Source: Desulfosarcina ovata subsp. ovata
GTDB lineage: Bacteria; Desulfobacterota; Desulfobacteria; Desulfobacterales; Desulfosarcinaceae
NCBI RefSeq assembly: GCF_009689005.1
Contig: NZ_AP021879.1
Span: 5,303,724-5,367,723, forward strand
Length of the DNA: 64,000 nt
Direction: 5' to 3'
A program made the translations under genes and the position numbers. Numbering within the stretch: the stretch's first letter is position 1; every line of letters starts with the position of its first letter. Positions 1-9,285 of the stretch are shown piece after piece. The notes beneath the pieces were generated by a model that did no database searches, was not told where the DNA came from, and saw nothing but the letters and a program-made list of their open reading frames with translations.

Positions 1-2123
1 GTCATGATGCTGTCGGACACCTCCAGCAGGGCCTCCAGGGCACTGCTCGAATCCATACACACCCGGGGCAGGCCGAGGCGAATCAGGGTTGTCTGGTTGA
101 TGGCCCGTTCCACGCGGCGGCCCATGTCCATGAAACGCCAGCCCAGGCCGCGGGTCATGCTTTCCATGGCCAGACCGGAAAAGGCACTCAGGGTGAAAAG
201 CGTGTCGTCCAGAAGGTCCAGGGGATCCCCATTGGGGGCGTCGGCAAAACCATCCAGGCGGTTGATGACCCGCCAGGAGTCCAGGGAAAGCCGATCGCGC
301 ACGTTCCGGGCCGCTTCCTGTACCCGTTTGAGCACCGCCACCACGCTTGCGGGGCGATCTTTGTTGGTGATGGCCGCATTGAGCTGGCCGGCCAGCTCGC
401 GGTAGCGCGGAATGGGGGCGCCCCCGTCGGGTACCGGTGGAATGGTGTTTTCCGCCCTCAGCAGGCTCAGCAGAAAGGGAAGATCGGGAATATCCGCCAG
501 ACGGGTCTCCCCGGAGAGGCGGCGGAAGACCGAGCGCAACAGGCGGATCAGGCCTTCGGCGCGTTCCAGGTACCGGCCCAGCCATAGAAGATGGTCGGCC
601 ACGCGGCTGGGCAGGTCGCTGCCGCGCTTGAATTGATCAATGGTCTGCAGGCCGCCCATGAGGCTGAAGGGGGTCACCGGTCGGTCGGAGAACACCCAGA
701 TGTCCTTGCTTTGCTGCTGTTCGGGTGCGCTTCCCAGCAGGGTGGGCACGTCGGCGGCCGTGATGGCCAGGCCGCCGGGCATGAGGGTGAATCCGTTTTC
801 GGTGGCACAGGCGAACACCCGCAGCAGGGTGTAGCGGGGCCCGACGCTGTCCGGGTTCCAGGCCGGTGCCGTTGCCGGCTGAACCAACGCCCGGGCCATG
901 AAGCGGTGCGGGGCCGTGCCGATGTCGGCGATCCGGTCGGTCGACACCGCGGGCGGTTCGTCCGGTTCCATGGCCGGCATGAGGGTCAGTTGCTCGAGAT
1001 TGGCCAGAACATGGTTGCGATCGGATTCGTTACCGCACCACCAGGCCGGGTGGTTCTCCAGCAGAAGGTCGCCTCCGGTCAACTGGCGGCACAGCGCCGA
1101 CAGGAACACCGCCAGCACCGGGGTGTCCACGAATCCGCTGCCGATGGGATTGACCACCTCGATCTGTTGCTCGCGGCAGGCCTGGATCAGTCCGGCCACC
1201 CCGCTGCCGGTGGCCCGCCGCAAGGCGAAGGGATCGCTGCTGTCGTCGGCGATGTGCCGAAAGATGGCCTCCACCGGTTCCAGCCCGGCCAGCTTTTTCT
1301 GAAAGACGTCGCCATTGCGGACAGTCAGATCCTGCCCCTCCACCAGGGGATAGCCCAGGTAGCGGGAGAGCAGGGCGTGCTCGAAATAGATGCGGCTTTC
1401 CGGCCCCGGCGAGAGCAGGACGATGCCCGGATCATTTCGCCGAAGGGTGGTCCGTTCGACCAGACTGAGGTGAAAGGTATGAAAGAAGGGCGCCAGCCGG
1501 CGGATTTGGGTACGGTGATAGAGTTCGGAAAAGACCCGGGAAATGACGATTCGGTTCTCCAGCGCATAGCCGATCCCGGCCGGGTGGTCGCCGTAATCGC
1601 GCAGTACCCGGAAGCGTCCGTCGGTTCCGCGGTAAAGGTCGGCCGCATAGTAGGTCAGGTAGCGGTTGCCGGCCGGCAGGATGCCATGGCAGGGCCGCAG
1701 GAAATGGGGGTTGGCGTAGATCAGTTCCGCGGGCAGGTGGCCCTGCCGGATCAGGTTCTGCGGGCCGTAGACGTCGGCCAGGATCTGTTCGAGCAACCCG
1801 GCGCGCTGGATCAGGCCGGCTTCGAGACCGGCCCATTCGCCGGCGGTGATGGGCAGCGGAATCATGTCCAGGGCCCATGGGGTTCCCCGGCCACCGGTAT
1901 CATTGAACGGATTGAAGGTGGCGCCGTCTTCGTGGCGCATGCGCCGCACCCGTTCCTGCCGCTGGGCCAGCACCGATGGGGCGATGGTGTCCAGGGCGTT
2001 CATCAGCGGTTGCCAGTGCGCCCGGGGGACGCCTCCCGGATCGAACGCCTCGCAGAAGGTGTCGCCGAAAAAGCGCATCGCATCAAAGAGCGATGCGGGG
2101 CCGTTGATGTCGGGTTCGGTCAT
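1..2123 (-). CDS. Circularly permuted ATP-grasp / alpha-E fusion protein (3' end beyond window)
   Basis: This open frame runs off the left edge, so only about 707 codons are visible. It starts at ATG 2123 (MTEPDINGPASLFDAMRF) with AAGGGGTG upstream. The first ~470 residues match the circularly permuted ATP-grasp family (DUF404/DUF407), with the family's SPGPESRIYFEH and LVEGQDLTVRNGDVF stretches. From about residue 505 an alpha-E (DUF403) domain begins with SRVADHLLWLGRYLERAEG. The two domains are also encoded separately nearby (7055-8485 and 5935-6912). Families of this kind cluster with transglutaminase-like proteases and are predicted to make or process a peptide by ATP-dependent ligation; the substrate is unknown. 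The gene is 123 bp downstream of the transglutaminase gene and probably co-transcribed with it. Confidence 0.9.
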   Translation of the reverse strand, partial: MTEPDINGPASLFDAMRFFGDTFCEAFDPGGVPRAHWQPLMNALDTIAPSVLAQRQERVRRMRHEDGATFNPFNDTGGRGTPWALDMIPLPITAGEWAGLEAGLIQRAGLLEQILADVYGPQNLIRQGHLPAELIYANPHFLRPCHGILPAGNRYLTYYAADLYRGTDGRFRVLRDYGDHPAGIGYALENRIVISRVFSELYHRTQIRRLAPFFHTFHLSLVERTTLRRNDPGIVLLSPGPESRIYFEHALLSRYLGYPLVEGQDLTVRNGDVFQKKLAGLEPVEAIFRHIADDSSDPFALRRATGSGVAGLIQACREQQIEVVNPIGSGFVDTPVLAVFLSALCRQLTGGDLLLENHPAWWCGNESDRNHVLANLEQLTLMPAMEPDEPPAVSTDRIADIGTAPHRFMARALVQPATAPAWNPDSVGPRYTLLRVFACATENGFTLMPGGLAITAADVPTLLGSAPEQQQSKDIWVFSDRPVTPFSLMGGLQTIDQFKRGSDLPSRVADHLLWLGRYLERAEGLIRLLRSVFRRLSGETRLADIPDLPFLLSLLRAENTIPPVPDGGAPIPRYRELAGQLNAAITNKDRPASVVAVLKRVQEAARNVRDRLSLDSWRVINRLDGFADAPNGDPLDLLDDTLFTLSAFSGLAMESMTRGLGWRFMDMGRRVERAINQTTLIRLGLPRVCMDSSSALEALLEVSDSIM

Positions 2124-2246
2124 ATGAACAGCACCCCTTGAATCTTGAAGAACGCGTGGTGGGCAATGTCGCCCTCGGGTATGGGAAACCGGAAGCCGTT
2201 CCCACGCAACAGGCTCGGACCAAACCGGTTTCCCCGGAAGGTCGAT

Positions 2247-5200
2247 TTATCCGGTTTGGCGTCGCAAATCAAGGGTGTATGGAAATTCCGGGTTGGTCTC
2301 CGCGTCGGGAACGGCCTCGGCGCTGCCCGGAGTGTGGCCGCCGGGGATGAAGCGGGCGTGCCGTCGGCCCTCGGCCTCCCAGCTGTTGACCGGGAACGTT
2401 TCGTGGTTGCGTCCTCCGGGGTGGCCCACATGGTAGGTACAGCCGCCGACAGCGCGTTTTGACCAGGTATCGAACAGGTCGATGGTCAGAGGGGTGTGCA
2501 CGCCGATGGTCGGGTGCAGGCAGGAGGGTGGCTGCCAGGCCCGGTAGCGGATGCCGGCCACGAACACATCCCCGGCATCGGTGGGCTGCAGGGGCACCCG
2601 GCGGCCGTTGCAGGCCACGATGTAGCGTTCGCCGGTCATACCCGACACCTTGACCTGCACCCGTTCCACCGATGAGTCCACGTAGCGGGCGGTTCCGCCG
2701 CCGCCGGGCTCCTCGCCCAGCACGTGCCAGGGTTCCAGGGCCTGGCGCAGCTCCATCTCCATTCCCTGGTAGACCACGCGCCCATAAATGGGAAAGCGGA
2801 ATTCAAAATGGGGGTGGAAGAATTCCATGGTGACCGGGTAGCCGGCTTGGCGCAGGATGGTCAGCACGTCGGCAAAATCCTTGCGCACCAGATCGGGCAG
2901 CATGAAGCGGTCGTGCAGCCGGGTGCCCCAGCGCACCAGTTTTTTCCGGTAGGGCGTTTTCCAGAACCAGGCCACGGCAATGCGCAGCAGCAGCTGCTGG
3001 GCCAGGCTCATGCGGGCGTGGGGCGGCATTTCAAAGGCGCGGAGCTCCAGCAGCCCCAGCCGGCCGGCGCTGCTGTCCGGCGAATAGAGCTTGTCGATGC
3101 AGAATTCCGCCCGGTGGGTGTTTCCCGAAACGTCCACCAGCAGGTGGCGGAAGAGGCGGTCCACCAGCCACGGCGGGCAGGGCTGGTCGGAACCGGTCTG
3201 GCGGTCCAGCTCGGCAAAGGCGATCTCCAGTTCGTAGAGGCTGTCGTGGCGGGCCTCGTCGATACGCGGCTGCTGGCTGGTGGGGCCGATGAAAAGGCCG
3301 GAAAAGAGAAAACTGAGCGAGGGGTGGTTGTTCCAGAAGGTCACCAGGCTGCGCGGCAGGTCCGGCCGCCGCAGAAACGGGCTGTCGGCCGGTGTGGCGC
3401 CGCCGACCACGATGTGGTTGCCGCCGCCGGTGCCGGTGTGCCGTCCGTCGAGCATGAACTTTTCCGTTGCCAGGCGGCACTGCCGGGCGGTTTCGTAAAG
3501 GGTGGTGGTGGTGTCGACCATTTCGCGCCAGTTGTGCATGGGCTGGATGTTGACTTCGATCACGCCGGGGTCGGGGGTGATCTTGAGGCTGTTGATGCGC
3601 GGATCATTGGGCGGCGTATAGCCTTCCACCACCACGGGTAGGCCGGTGGCCGCGGCCGTGGCCTCGATGGCGGCGATGAGCTCCAGGTAGCCGTTCAGGT
3701 TGGCAATGGGCGGCATGAAGACGTAGAGGCGGCCGTTCCGGGGTTGCACGCAAAGGGCCGTGCGCACGATCCAGGCCGCCGACTCGCCGACCACCGGCTG
3801 CGGGTCGTCAAAGGGGCAGGGTTGGGGGCGCACCCCGTCGCCTGCTGTCGCCTCATCGGCACCTTTCAGATAGTGTTGGCCGTCGTGCAGGTCGGGCAGG
3901 GGGCCGCGCTCGGCCATGGGGTCCAGGGGATGGTCGTAGGGGTAGTCGGTCTCGGAGACCCACGGCAGGGAATCCAGGGGCAGGCGCAGCCCGGCCGGCG
4001 AATCGCCGGGCAGCAGGAACATGTGCTCACTCCGCAGCGGCCACGGGCCGCTTTTCCACGAGCCGTACTGCAACGGCAGCACATAGCCGGCCACGGCGCC
4101 CAGGCCGTTGCGGAAGGTGCGCACCATGCGCACCCGTTCCTCAGGGTCGTCCAGACGCGGGTCGGTGGGCGTCACGTTGACCGGCAGCAGCTGCTCCTTG
4201 TACAGGTAGTAGAGCGTATCCTCGTAGCTTTCACGGATGAACCGCCGGTTCACCGCCAGTCGGTCGGCCAGGGTTTCGATGAACCGCTTGGCTTCCGCCG
4301 CGCCAAAGCCGTAATCCTTGTCGGTGTCGGCGATCCAGCGATCGTCTTGCCAGATGGGCTTGCCATCCGTGCGCCAATAGCAGCCCAGGGCCCAGCGGGG
4401 CAGTGATTCGCCCGGGTACCACTTGCCCTGGCCGTAGTGCAGCAGGCCGCCGGAAGCCCACTGCCCGCGCAGCTTTCTGATGAGCTGTTCCGAGAGCTCG
4501 CGCTTCTCCTCGCCCAGGGCGGCGGTATTCCACTGCTCGCCGTCCATGTCGTCGATGGAAACGAAGGTGGGCTCGCCGCCCATGGTCAGGCGCACGTCGG
4601 CGGTTTCCAGTTCCCGGTCCACCCGGTCGCCCAGGGCCACGATGGCGTCCCATACCGTCTCGGGGTAGGGCCGTGTGGAGCGCGGTTCCTCGCGTACCCG
4701 CCGGACGCTCATGGTGTGGCCGAACTCCACCTCGCATTTTTCCACGGCGCCGGTAATCGGCGCCGCGCTTAGGGGTTCGGGCGAGCAGGCCAGGGGAATG
4801 TGCCCCTCGCCGGCAAAAAGGCCCGAGGTGGGGTCCATGCCCACCCAGCCGGCGCCGGGCAGGTAGACCTCGGTCCAGGCGTGCAGGTCGGTGAAGTCGG
4901 CCTCCGGCCCGGAGGGGCCGTCCAGGGATTTGACGTCCGGAGCCAGTTGGATCAGGTAGCCGGAGACGAACCGCGCAGCCAGCCCCAGATGGCGCAGGAT
5001 GTTGACCAGCAGCCAGGCCGAGTCGCGGCAGGATCCGCTGCCCAGGGTCAGGGTCTGTTCGGGGCTTTGCACGTTGGCTTCCATGCGGATCAGGTAGCTG
5101 ACCTCTTCGCTCAAGCGGCGATTCAGTTCCACCAGAAAATCGATGGTCGATTTGGGCGACCGGTCGATGCCGGCCAGGTAGGCGGCCAGTCGCTTGCCCG

Positions 5201-5567
5201 CCGGTTCCCGCTCCAGGTAGGGGGCCAGATCCGTTTTGAGCCTGCGTTCGTAGGAGAAGGGGAAGGTCTTGGTGTCGGGTTCCAGGAAAAAATCGAAGGG
5301 GTTGATGATGATCATCTCGGCCACCAGGTCCACCTCGACCCGGAAGACGTCGGTTTTTTCCGTGAAGACCAGGCGGCCCAGATAGTTGCTGAAGGGATCC
5401 TGCTGCCAGTTGATGAAGTGGGCTTTGGGGGTAACCGTCATGGAGTAGCTCAGGATCGGCGTCCGGCAGTGGGGTGCCGGACGCAGGCGGACAACCTGGG
5501 GAGAGAGGCTGACGCGTCGGTCGTAGCGGTAGGTGGTCTTATGGTTCAGGGCAACGTGGATTCCCAA
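2247..5567 (-). CDS. Transglutaminase-like cysteine protease with DUF2126 C-terminal region
   Basis: This is a 1106-aa protein. Residues 1-90 form the transglutaminase N-terminal beta region and residues ~150-260 the catalytic core with the triad Cys180 (GSGSCRDSAW), His229 (DLHAWTEVY) and Asp245 (GMDPTSG). From ~310 onward is the long DUF2126 region starting RLTMGGEPTFVSIDD. The best start is a TTG at 5567 (MGIHVALNHKTTYRY): it gives the usual family N terminus and has AAAGGA about 7 nt upstream, whereas there is no suitable ATG. The same neighbours (alpha-E and ATP-grasp proteins) accompany this family in many bacteria, where a proteolytic or peptide-transfer role is predicted but unproven. 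No signal peptide is seen, so it is probably cytoplasmic. Confidence 0.93.
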   Translation of the reverse strand: MGIHVALNHKTTYRYDRRVSLSPQVVRLRPAPHCRTPILSYSMTVTPKAHFINWQQDPFSNYLGRLVFTEKTDVFRVEVDLVAEMIIINPFDFFLEPDTKTFPFSYERRLKTDLAPYLEREPAGKRLAAYLAGIDRSPKSTIDFLVELNRRLSEEVSYLIRMEANVQSPEQTLTLGSGSCRDSAWLLVNILRHLGLAARFVSGYLIQLAPDVKSLDGPSGPEADFTDLHAWTEVYLPGAGWVGMDPTSGLFAGEGHIPLACSPEPLSAAPITGAVEKCEVEFGHTMSVRRVREEPRSTRPYPETVWDAIVALGDRVDRELETADVRLTMGGEPTFVSIDDMDGEQWNTAALGEEKRELSEQLIRKLRGQWASGGLLHYGQGKWYPGESLPRWALGCYWRTDGKPIWQDDRWIADTDKDYGFGAAEAKRFIETLADRLAVNRRFIRESYEDTLYYLYKEQLLPVNVTPTDPRLDDPEERVRMVRTFRNGLGAVAGYVLPLQYGSWKSGPWPLRSEHMFLLPGDSPAGLRLPLDSLPWVSETDYPYDHPLDPMAERGPLPDLHDGQHYLKGADEATAGDGVRPQPCPFDDPQPVVGESAAWIVRTALCVQPRNGRLYVFMPPIANLNGYLELIAAIEATAAATGLPVVVEGYTPPNDPRINSLKITPDPGVIEVNIQPMHNWREMVDTTTTLYETARQCRLATEKFMLDGRHTGTGGGNHIVVGGATPADSPFLRRPDLPRSLVTFWNNHPSLSFLFSGLFIGPTSQQPRIDEARHDSLYELEIAFAELDRQTGSDQPCPPWLVDRLFRHLLVDVSGNTHRAEFCIDKLYSPDSSAGRLGLLELRAFEMPPHARMSLAQQLLLRIAVAWFWKTPYRKKLVRWGTRLHDRFMLPDLVRKDFADVLTILRQAGYPVTMEFFHPHFEFRFPIYGRVVYQGMEMELRQALEPWHVLGEEPGGGGTARYVDSSVERVQVKVSGMTGERYIVACNGRRVPLQPTDAGDVFVAGIRYRAWQPPSCLHPTIGVHTPLTIDLFDTWSKRAVGGCTYHVGHPGGRNHETFPVNSWEAEGRRHARFIPGGHTPGSAEAVPDAETNPEFPYTLDLRRQTG

Positions 5568-5726
5568 GGCACAGTCCTTTCCGTAATGATTGAAATCGTG
5601 GTGTCGCTTGTCGTTTCAGCGTTTTTGGGAACGACCGGGACTCGTTAGTGTCAAATGAAAAAAGTAAAATGTCAATTGAATGATAAAGGCCGTTTGGGCT
5701 TGGTTCCAACTTCGTCCACTTACCCC

Positions 5727-5792
5727 CTCGTTCCCACGCTCTGCGTGGGAATGGTTGGCCTTATACGTTCCCACGCAGAGCGTGGAAACGAG
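5727..5792. repeat. Inverted repeat of the TTCCCACGCTCTGCGTGGGAA type
   Basis: Two ~27-nt arms (5727-5752 and 5766-5792) are reverse complements with about two mismatches, and each arm is itself palindromic around CCACGC-N-GCGTGG. It sits in the 367-bp gap upstream of the transglutaminase gene; the rest of that gap shows no gene. Very similar palindromes occur as dispersed intergenic repeats in many proteobacteria. It may act as a transcript-end or mRNA-stabilising structure, which is inference. Confidence 0.8.
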
Positions 5793-5934
5793 AGGTAATA
5801 TGGGATCAGCCCGTTTTAATCGTTCCTAAATCCAGGTGGGCGAAGTTAGAATCAAGCCCGACATTTTTAATTTGGGCTTTGACATTACGGCCGAATGGCG
5901 AAGTACGGTATCTTTCGCCACCGGCCGGCACCGG

Positions 5935-6912
5935 CTACTGCTCTTGAACCCCCGTATTGGCCGCCAGTTTGATGTTGAAAAAGGTGGTGCCGATGGTCGT
6001 GTCCACCCGGTTCAGCCGGGTTTGCATGCCGTCCAGGTACTCGTGCATGCCCTGATCGATCACCTCGTCGATGTCGGTATAGGTCAAGTCGGCCTCAAGG
6101 CGGCCCAACTGTTTCTCGGCGGCATTCTGGGGCGGCCCCGTCGGCGCCGATCCGTCAATCCGGTTCAGGCAGACATTCGCTTTGGCGACGCAGTGGCGCA
6201 TGGAACGCGGGAAGCCTTCATCGAAGATGAGAAAATCAGCCACGTTGCGCGGTGTGATCCGATGATAGCGCTTGCGAAACATCTCCAAAGCGCTGGCTGA
6301 TTTGAGCACCGCGCTCCACTGGATATTATCCAGGGGGGTGTTGACCAGATCGGCCTGGGGCAGCAGCATGAAGTATTTCACGTCCAGGATGCGCGAGGTT
6401 TTGTCGGCCCGTTCGAGCATCATGCCGATGCGGGCAAAGTTCCAGGCCTCGCCATGACTCATGGTGCAGTCCATGAGGCCGGTGAAAAGATGGCTGCGCA
6501 TCTGGATGATTTTGAAAAAGCGATGGGGATCGGACAGGGCAAAATCAGGACTGCAATTATCCGACAGTTCCAGATAGAAATTGTTCAGGTGCTCCCACAT
6601 ATCCGAGGAGATGATTTCCCGGATGGAGCGTGCGTTCTCGCGCGCCGCGGCCAGGCAGGTGATAATGGCGTTGGGATACTCGCGGTCAAAGGTGAGAAAC
6701 CGGATCACCTGTTTCTTGTCGTAATCGGGGTAGTTCTTTTCGAACACCTTCTGATCGCCGGTGATCATTACCAGCGGTTCCCAGTGGTTGCCCTTTTCCA
6801 TGGGCATGTCCAGGAGCAGGTTGAGGTTGACGCTGATGAAGCGGGCCACGTTCTCGGCCCGTTCGATATATCGGCACATCCAGTAAATGGTGTTGGCGAC
6901 GCGGCTTAGCAT
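5935..6912 (-). CDS. Stand-alone alpha-E (DUF403) protein
   Basis: This 325-aa, largely alpha-helical protein starts at ATG 6912 (MLSRVANTIYWMCRYIERAEN) with AAGGAG 9 nt upstream. An upstream in-frame ATG at 6978 lacks a Shine-Dalgarno sequence and adds a non-conserved tail. The N-terminal pattern SRVANTIYWMCRYIERAENVAR is the alpha-E hallmark. The biochemical role is not established; in predicted amidoligase systems alpha-E proteins pair with circularly permuted ATP-grasp enzymes. It follows the ATP-grasp gene 7055-8485 in the same direction, separated by a palindromic repeat. It is paralogous to the C-terminal half of the protein at 1-2123. Confidence 0.92.
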   Translation of the reverse strand: MLSRVANTIYWMCRYIERAENVARFISVNLNLLLDMPMEKGNHWEPLVMITGDQKVFEKNYPDYDKKQVIRFLTFDREYPNAIITCLAAARENARSIREIISSDMWEHLNNFYLELSDNCSPDFALSDPHRFFKIIQMRSHLFTGLMDCTMSHGEAWNFARIGMMLERADKTSRILDVKYFMLLPQADLVNTPLDNIQWSAVLKSASALEMFRKRYHRITPRNVADFLIFDEGFPRSMRHCVAKANVCLNRIDGSAPTGPPQNAAEKQLGRLEADLTYTDIDEVIDQGMHEYLDGMQTRLNRVDTTIGTTFFNIKLAANTGVQEQ

Positions 6913-6969
6913 TTTTTTTCTCCTTATTTTACAGTTGCCATAGGCACAATCCTTCAGACGATATGGGGT

Positions 6970-7047
6970 CGCGGGCATGGCCCGCTCCTACGGCACCGTC
7001 AACGCCGGGTGTCCCGTGGGGCATTGTAGGAGCGGGCCATGCCCGCG
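6970..7047. repeat. REP-like inverted repeat, family C copy 1
   Basis: Two perfect 21-nt complementary arms (6970-6990 and 7027-7047) flank a 36-nt loop. The core GCGGGCATGGCCCGCT is itself nearly palindromic. The same arms recur at 12543-12610 and, degenerate on one side, at 22493-22567, always between co-directional genes or at operon edges. This is a dispersed REP/BIME-like family. Confidence 0.88.
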
Positions 7048-7054
7048 AAATGAA

Positions 7055-8485
7055 CTAAAGCACCCAGGTGTCTTTACTGCCCCCGCCCTGCGATGAATTC
7101 ACCACCAGCGATCCCTTGGGCAATGCCACGCGGGTCAGGCCGCCGGGCTGCACGTAAATCTCCTCGCCGAAGATAACGTAAGGGCGAAGGTCCACGTGGC
7201 GCCCTTCGATGCGATCCCCCACGATGGTGGGTACCCGCGAGAGCGAAATGGTGGGTTGGGCCATGTAATTGCGCGGCTCGGCTTTGATCTTCTCGGCAAA
7301 ATCGGCGCGTTCTTCGGCCGTGGCATGGGGGCCCACCAGCATGCCGTATCCGCCCGATTCATTGGCCGCCTTGACCACCAACTGGTCCAGGTGCTCGAGC
7401 ACATAGGCGCGGTCGTCGTCATCGCGGCAGATGTAGGTGGGCACGTTGGGCAAAATGGCATCCTCGCCGGTGTAGTATTTGATGATCGCCGGGACATAGG
7501 CATAGATCACTTTGTCGTCGGCGATGCCGGTACCCGGCGCGTTGGCCAGGGCCAGGCGGCCGTTTTTGTAGGCGCCGATCAATCCCTTGACCCCCAGCAG
7601 CGAATCGGGCCGGAACACCTCGGGGTCGATGAAGTCGTCGTCGATCCGCCGGTAGAGTACATCCACCCGCTTGAGGCCCTTGGTGGTGAGCATGTGAACG
7701 CAGCCGTTGTCCACGACCAGGTCCTGGCCCTCCACCAGTTCCACGCCCATCTGCTGGGAGAGAAACGAATGCTCGAAGTAGGCGCTGTTGTAGATGCCGG
7801 GCGTCAGTACGCCGATGGTCGGCGACACGATATGCTCCGGGACCAGGTACTCCAGCATTTCCAGCAGTTTGGAGGGGTACCCGTCCACCGGCCGGACCCG
7901 GCTGGCCTCGAAGACCTGGTGAAAGGTGCGTTTGAGCACCTCACGGTTTTCCAATACATAGGAAACGCCCGACGGGCAGCGCAGGTTGTCTTCCAGCACG
8001 TAAATAAGGCCGTCGCTGTCACGGACCAGGTCGGTACCGGTGACGTGGCACCAGATCCCCTTGGGCGGGGTGAACCCCTCGCACGCCGGGCGGTAGGTCC
8101 GGCTGGTCATGATCAGGTCCTCGGGCACCACTTTGTCCTTGAGGATTTTCTTCGCGTTGTAAATGTCCTGAATGAATTCATTGAGGGCGAAGATGCGCTG
8201 TTTGAGTCCGCTTTCAATCTGCTGCCAATCGTCTGCGGATACGATGCGCGGGATGATATCAAAGGGCCAGATTTTCTCGGTGCCTTCCTCGCGGCCATAG
8301 ACATTGAAGGTGATGCCCATTTTCAGCAGCAGGGCTTCGGCCGCCTTCTGGCGCAGGGCCAGGTCACCCGCCGGTAGCGACTCGATCATGTCCACCAGCA
8401 GCCGGGCGCCGGGCCTGGGACTGCCGTCGGCAACAATCAATTCATCGTAAAAATCCTCCGGGTCGTATGTTGAAAATGTTTTCAT
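7055..8485 (-). CDS. Circularly permuted ATP-grasp protein (DUF404/DUF407)
   Basis: This 476-aa protein begins at ATG 8485 (MKTFSTYDPEDFYDELI) with a strong GGGAGGAG upstream. Family stretches include the EYLVPEHIVSPTIGVLTPGIYNSAYFEH-type segment (residues ~210-240), LVEGQDLVVDNGCVHMLTTKG, and the C-terminal VVKAANESGGYGMLVGP, which resembles the nucleotide-binding part of ATP-grasp folds. It likely forms an amide or peptide bond at the expense of ATP, on an unknown substrate. It heads a minus-strand cluster with the alpha-E, transglutaminase and fused ATP-grasp-alpha-E genes, a combination conserved in bacteria. It lacks the alpha-E domain found in the paralogue at 1-2123. Confidence 0.93.
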   Translation of the reverse strand: MKTFSTYDPEDFYDELIVADGSPRPGARLLVDMIESLPAGDLALRQKAAEALLLKMGITFNVYGREEGTEKIWPFDIIPRIVSADDWQQIESGLKQRIFALNEFIQDIYNAKKILKDKVVPEDLIMTSRTYRPACEGFTPPKGIWCHVTGTDLVRDSDGLIYVLEDNLRCPSGVSYVLENREVLKRTFHQVFEASRVRPVDGYPSKLLEMLEYLVPEHIVSPTIGVLTPGIYNSAYFEHSFLSQQMGVELVEGQDLVVDNGCVHMLTTKGLKRVDVLYRRIDDDFIDPEVFRPDSLLGVKGLIGAYKNGRLALANAPGTGIADDKVIYAYVPAIIKYYTGEDAILPNVPTYICRDDDDRAYVLEHLDQLVVKAANESGGYGMLVGPHATAEERADFAEKIKAEPRNYMAQPTISLSRVPTIVGDRIEGRHVDLRPYVIFGEEIYVQPGGLTRVALPKGSLVVNSSQGGGSKDTWVL

Positions 8486-8512
8486 CAGACCGTCTCCTCC
8501 CTGTTGTTATTT

Positions 8513-8655
8513 AGTGTCCATCCAGAAATAGGCAAATTGGGTTGAGATCAAGGCGTCCGAAAAATTTTACCACAGGCATATGGTTGATATTCCGAGGATA
8601 AAATTTTTCGTGCAACGCCGATATCGGGCAAATTGGTCATTTCTGGATGGATACT
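8513..8655. repeat. Nested interspersed repeat: family A element carrying an internal insertion
   Basis: The outer arms AGTGTCCATCCAGAAAT (from 8513) and ATTTCTGGATGGATACT (to 8655) are inverted repeats. A shorter 47-bp copy at 22435-22481 has the same arms and core but lacks an internal segment. In this copy GCAAATTGG occurs at 8532-8540 and again at 8628-8636, bracketing an 87-bp segment (8541-8627) with inverted ends of its own (around GATC-GGCGT and CGAAAAATTTTA). The simplest reading is a small MITE-like element inserted into the older repeat with a 9-bp duplication. The right arm reaches 8655 and supplies part of the ureG stop codon. Confidence 0.82.
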
Positions 8656-9274
8656 ATTTAGACTCCAGCATCCCCTGAGTCTTAATAAAGACGACGATGT
8701 CGTCGATGCCCTGACCGGTTTTCATGTTGGTGAAGACAAAGGGTTTCTCCCCGCGCATGCGTCGGGTGTCGGTTTCCATGACATCCAGCGACGCACCGAC
8801 CAGGGGCGCCAGGTCAATTTTGTTGATCACCAGAAGATCCGAGCGGGTGATTCCCGGTCCCCCCTTGCGGGGAATCTTGTCACCGGCGGCCACGTCGATC
8901 ACGTAGATGAACAGATCGGCCAGCTCGGGGCTGAACGTGGCGCTGAGGTTGTCGCCGCCGCTCTCCACGAAAATGCAGTCCAGCCCGGGAAAACGCTGGG
9001 TGAGATCGGCCACGGCGGCCAGGTTCATGGAGGCATCCTCGCGGATGGCCGTGTGGGGACAACCGCCGGTTTCCACGCCCATGATGCGTGCTGCGTCAAG
9101 GGCCTGGTGGCGGATCAGGAATTCGGCATCCTCACGCGTGTAGATGTCGTTGGTCACCACGGCGATATCGGTTGTTTCGCGCATGGCCAGGCACAGGCCC
9201 AGCAGGAGCGCGGTCTTGCCCGAGCCCACCGGCCCGCCGATGCCGACCCGCAAGGGGGCGGGTTTGTCTGTCAT
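8654..9274 (-). CDS. ureG: Urease accessory GTPase UreG
   Basis: This 206-aa SIMIBI-class GTPase drives nickel delivery to urease together with UreD/F/E. The P-loop GPVGSGKT lies at residues 14-21; GGCPHTAIRED contains the conserved Cys-Pro-His nickel-binding motif; VESGGDNLSATFSPELAD and NKIDLA (guanine specificity) follow. The start at ATG 9274 gives the usual N terminus. It is the last gene of the urt-ure operon, 11 bp after ureF. The stop codon TAG overlaps the edge of the interspersed repeat at 8513-8655, so the 3' end may have been remodelled by that repeat. Confidence 0.97.
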   Translation of the reverse strand: MTDKPAPLRVGIGGPVGSGKTALLLGLCLAMRETTDIAVVTNDIYTREDAEFLIRHQALDAARIMGVETGGCPHTAIREDASMNLAAVADLTQRFPGLDCIFVESGGDNLSATFSPELADLFIYVIDVAAGDKIPRKGGPGITRSDLLVINKIDLAPLVGASLDVMETDTRRMRGEKPFVFTNMKTGQGIDDIVVFIKTQGMLESK

Positions 9275-9285
9275 GGTTGCCTCGC

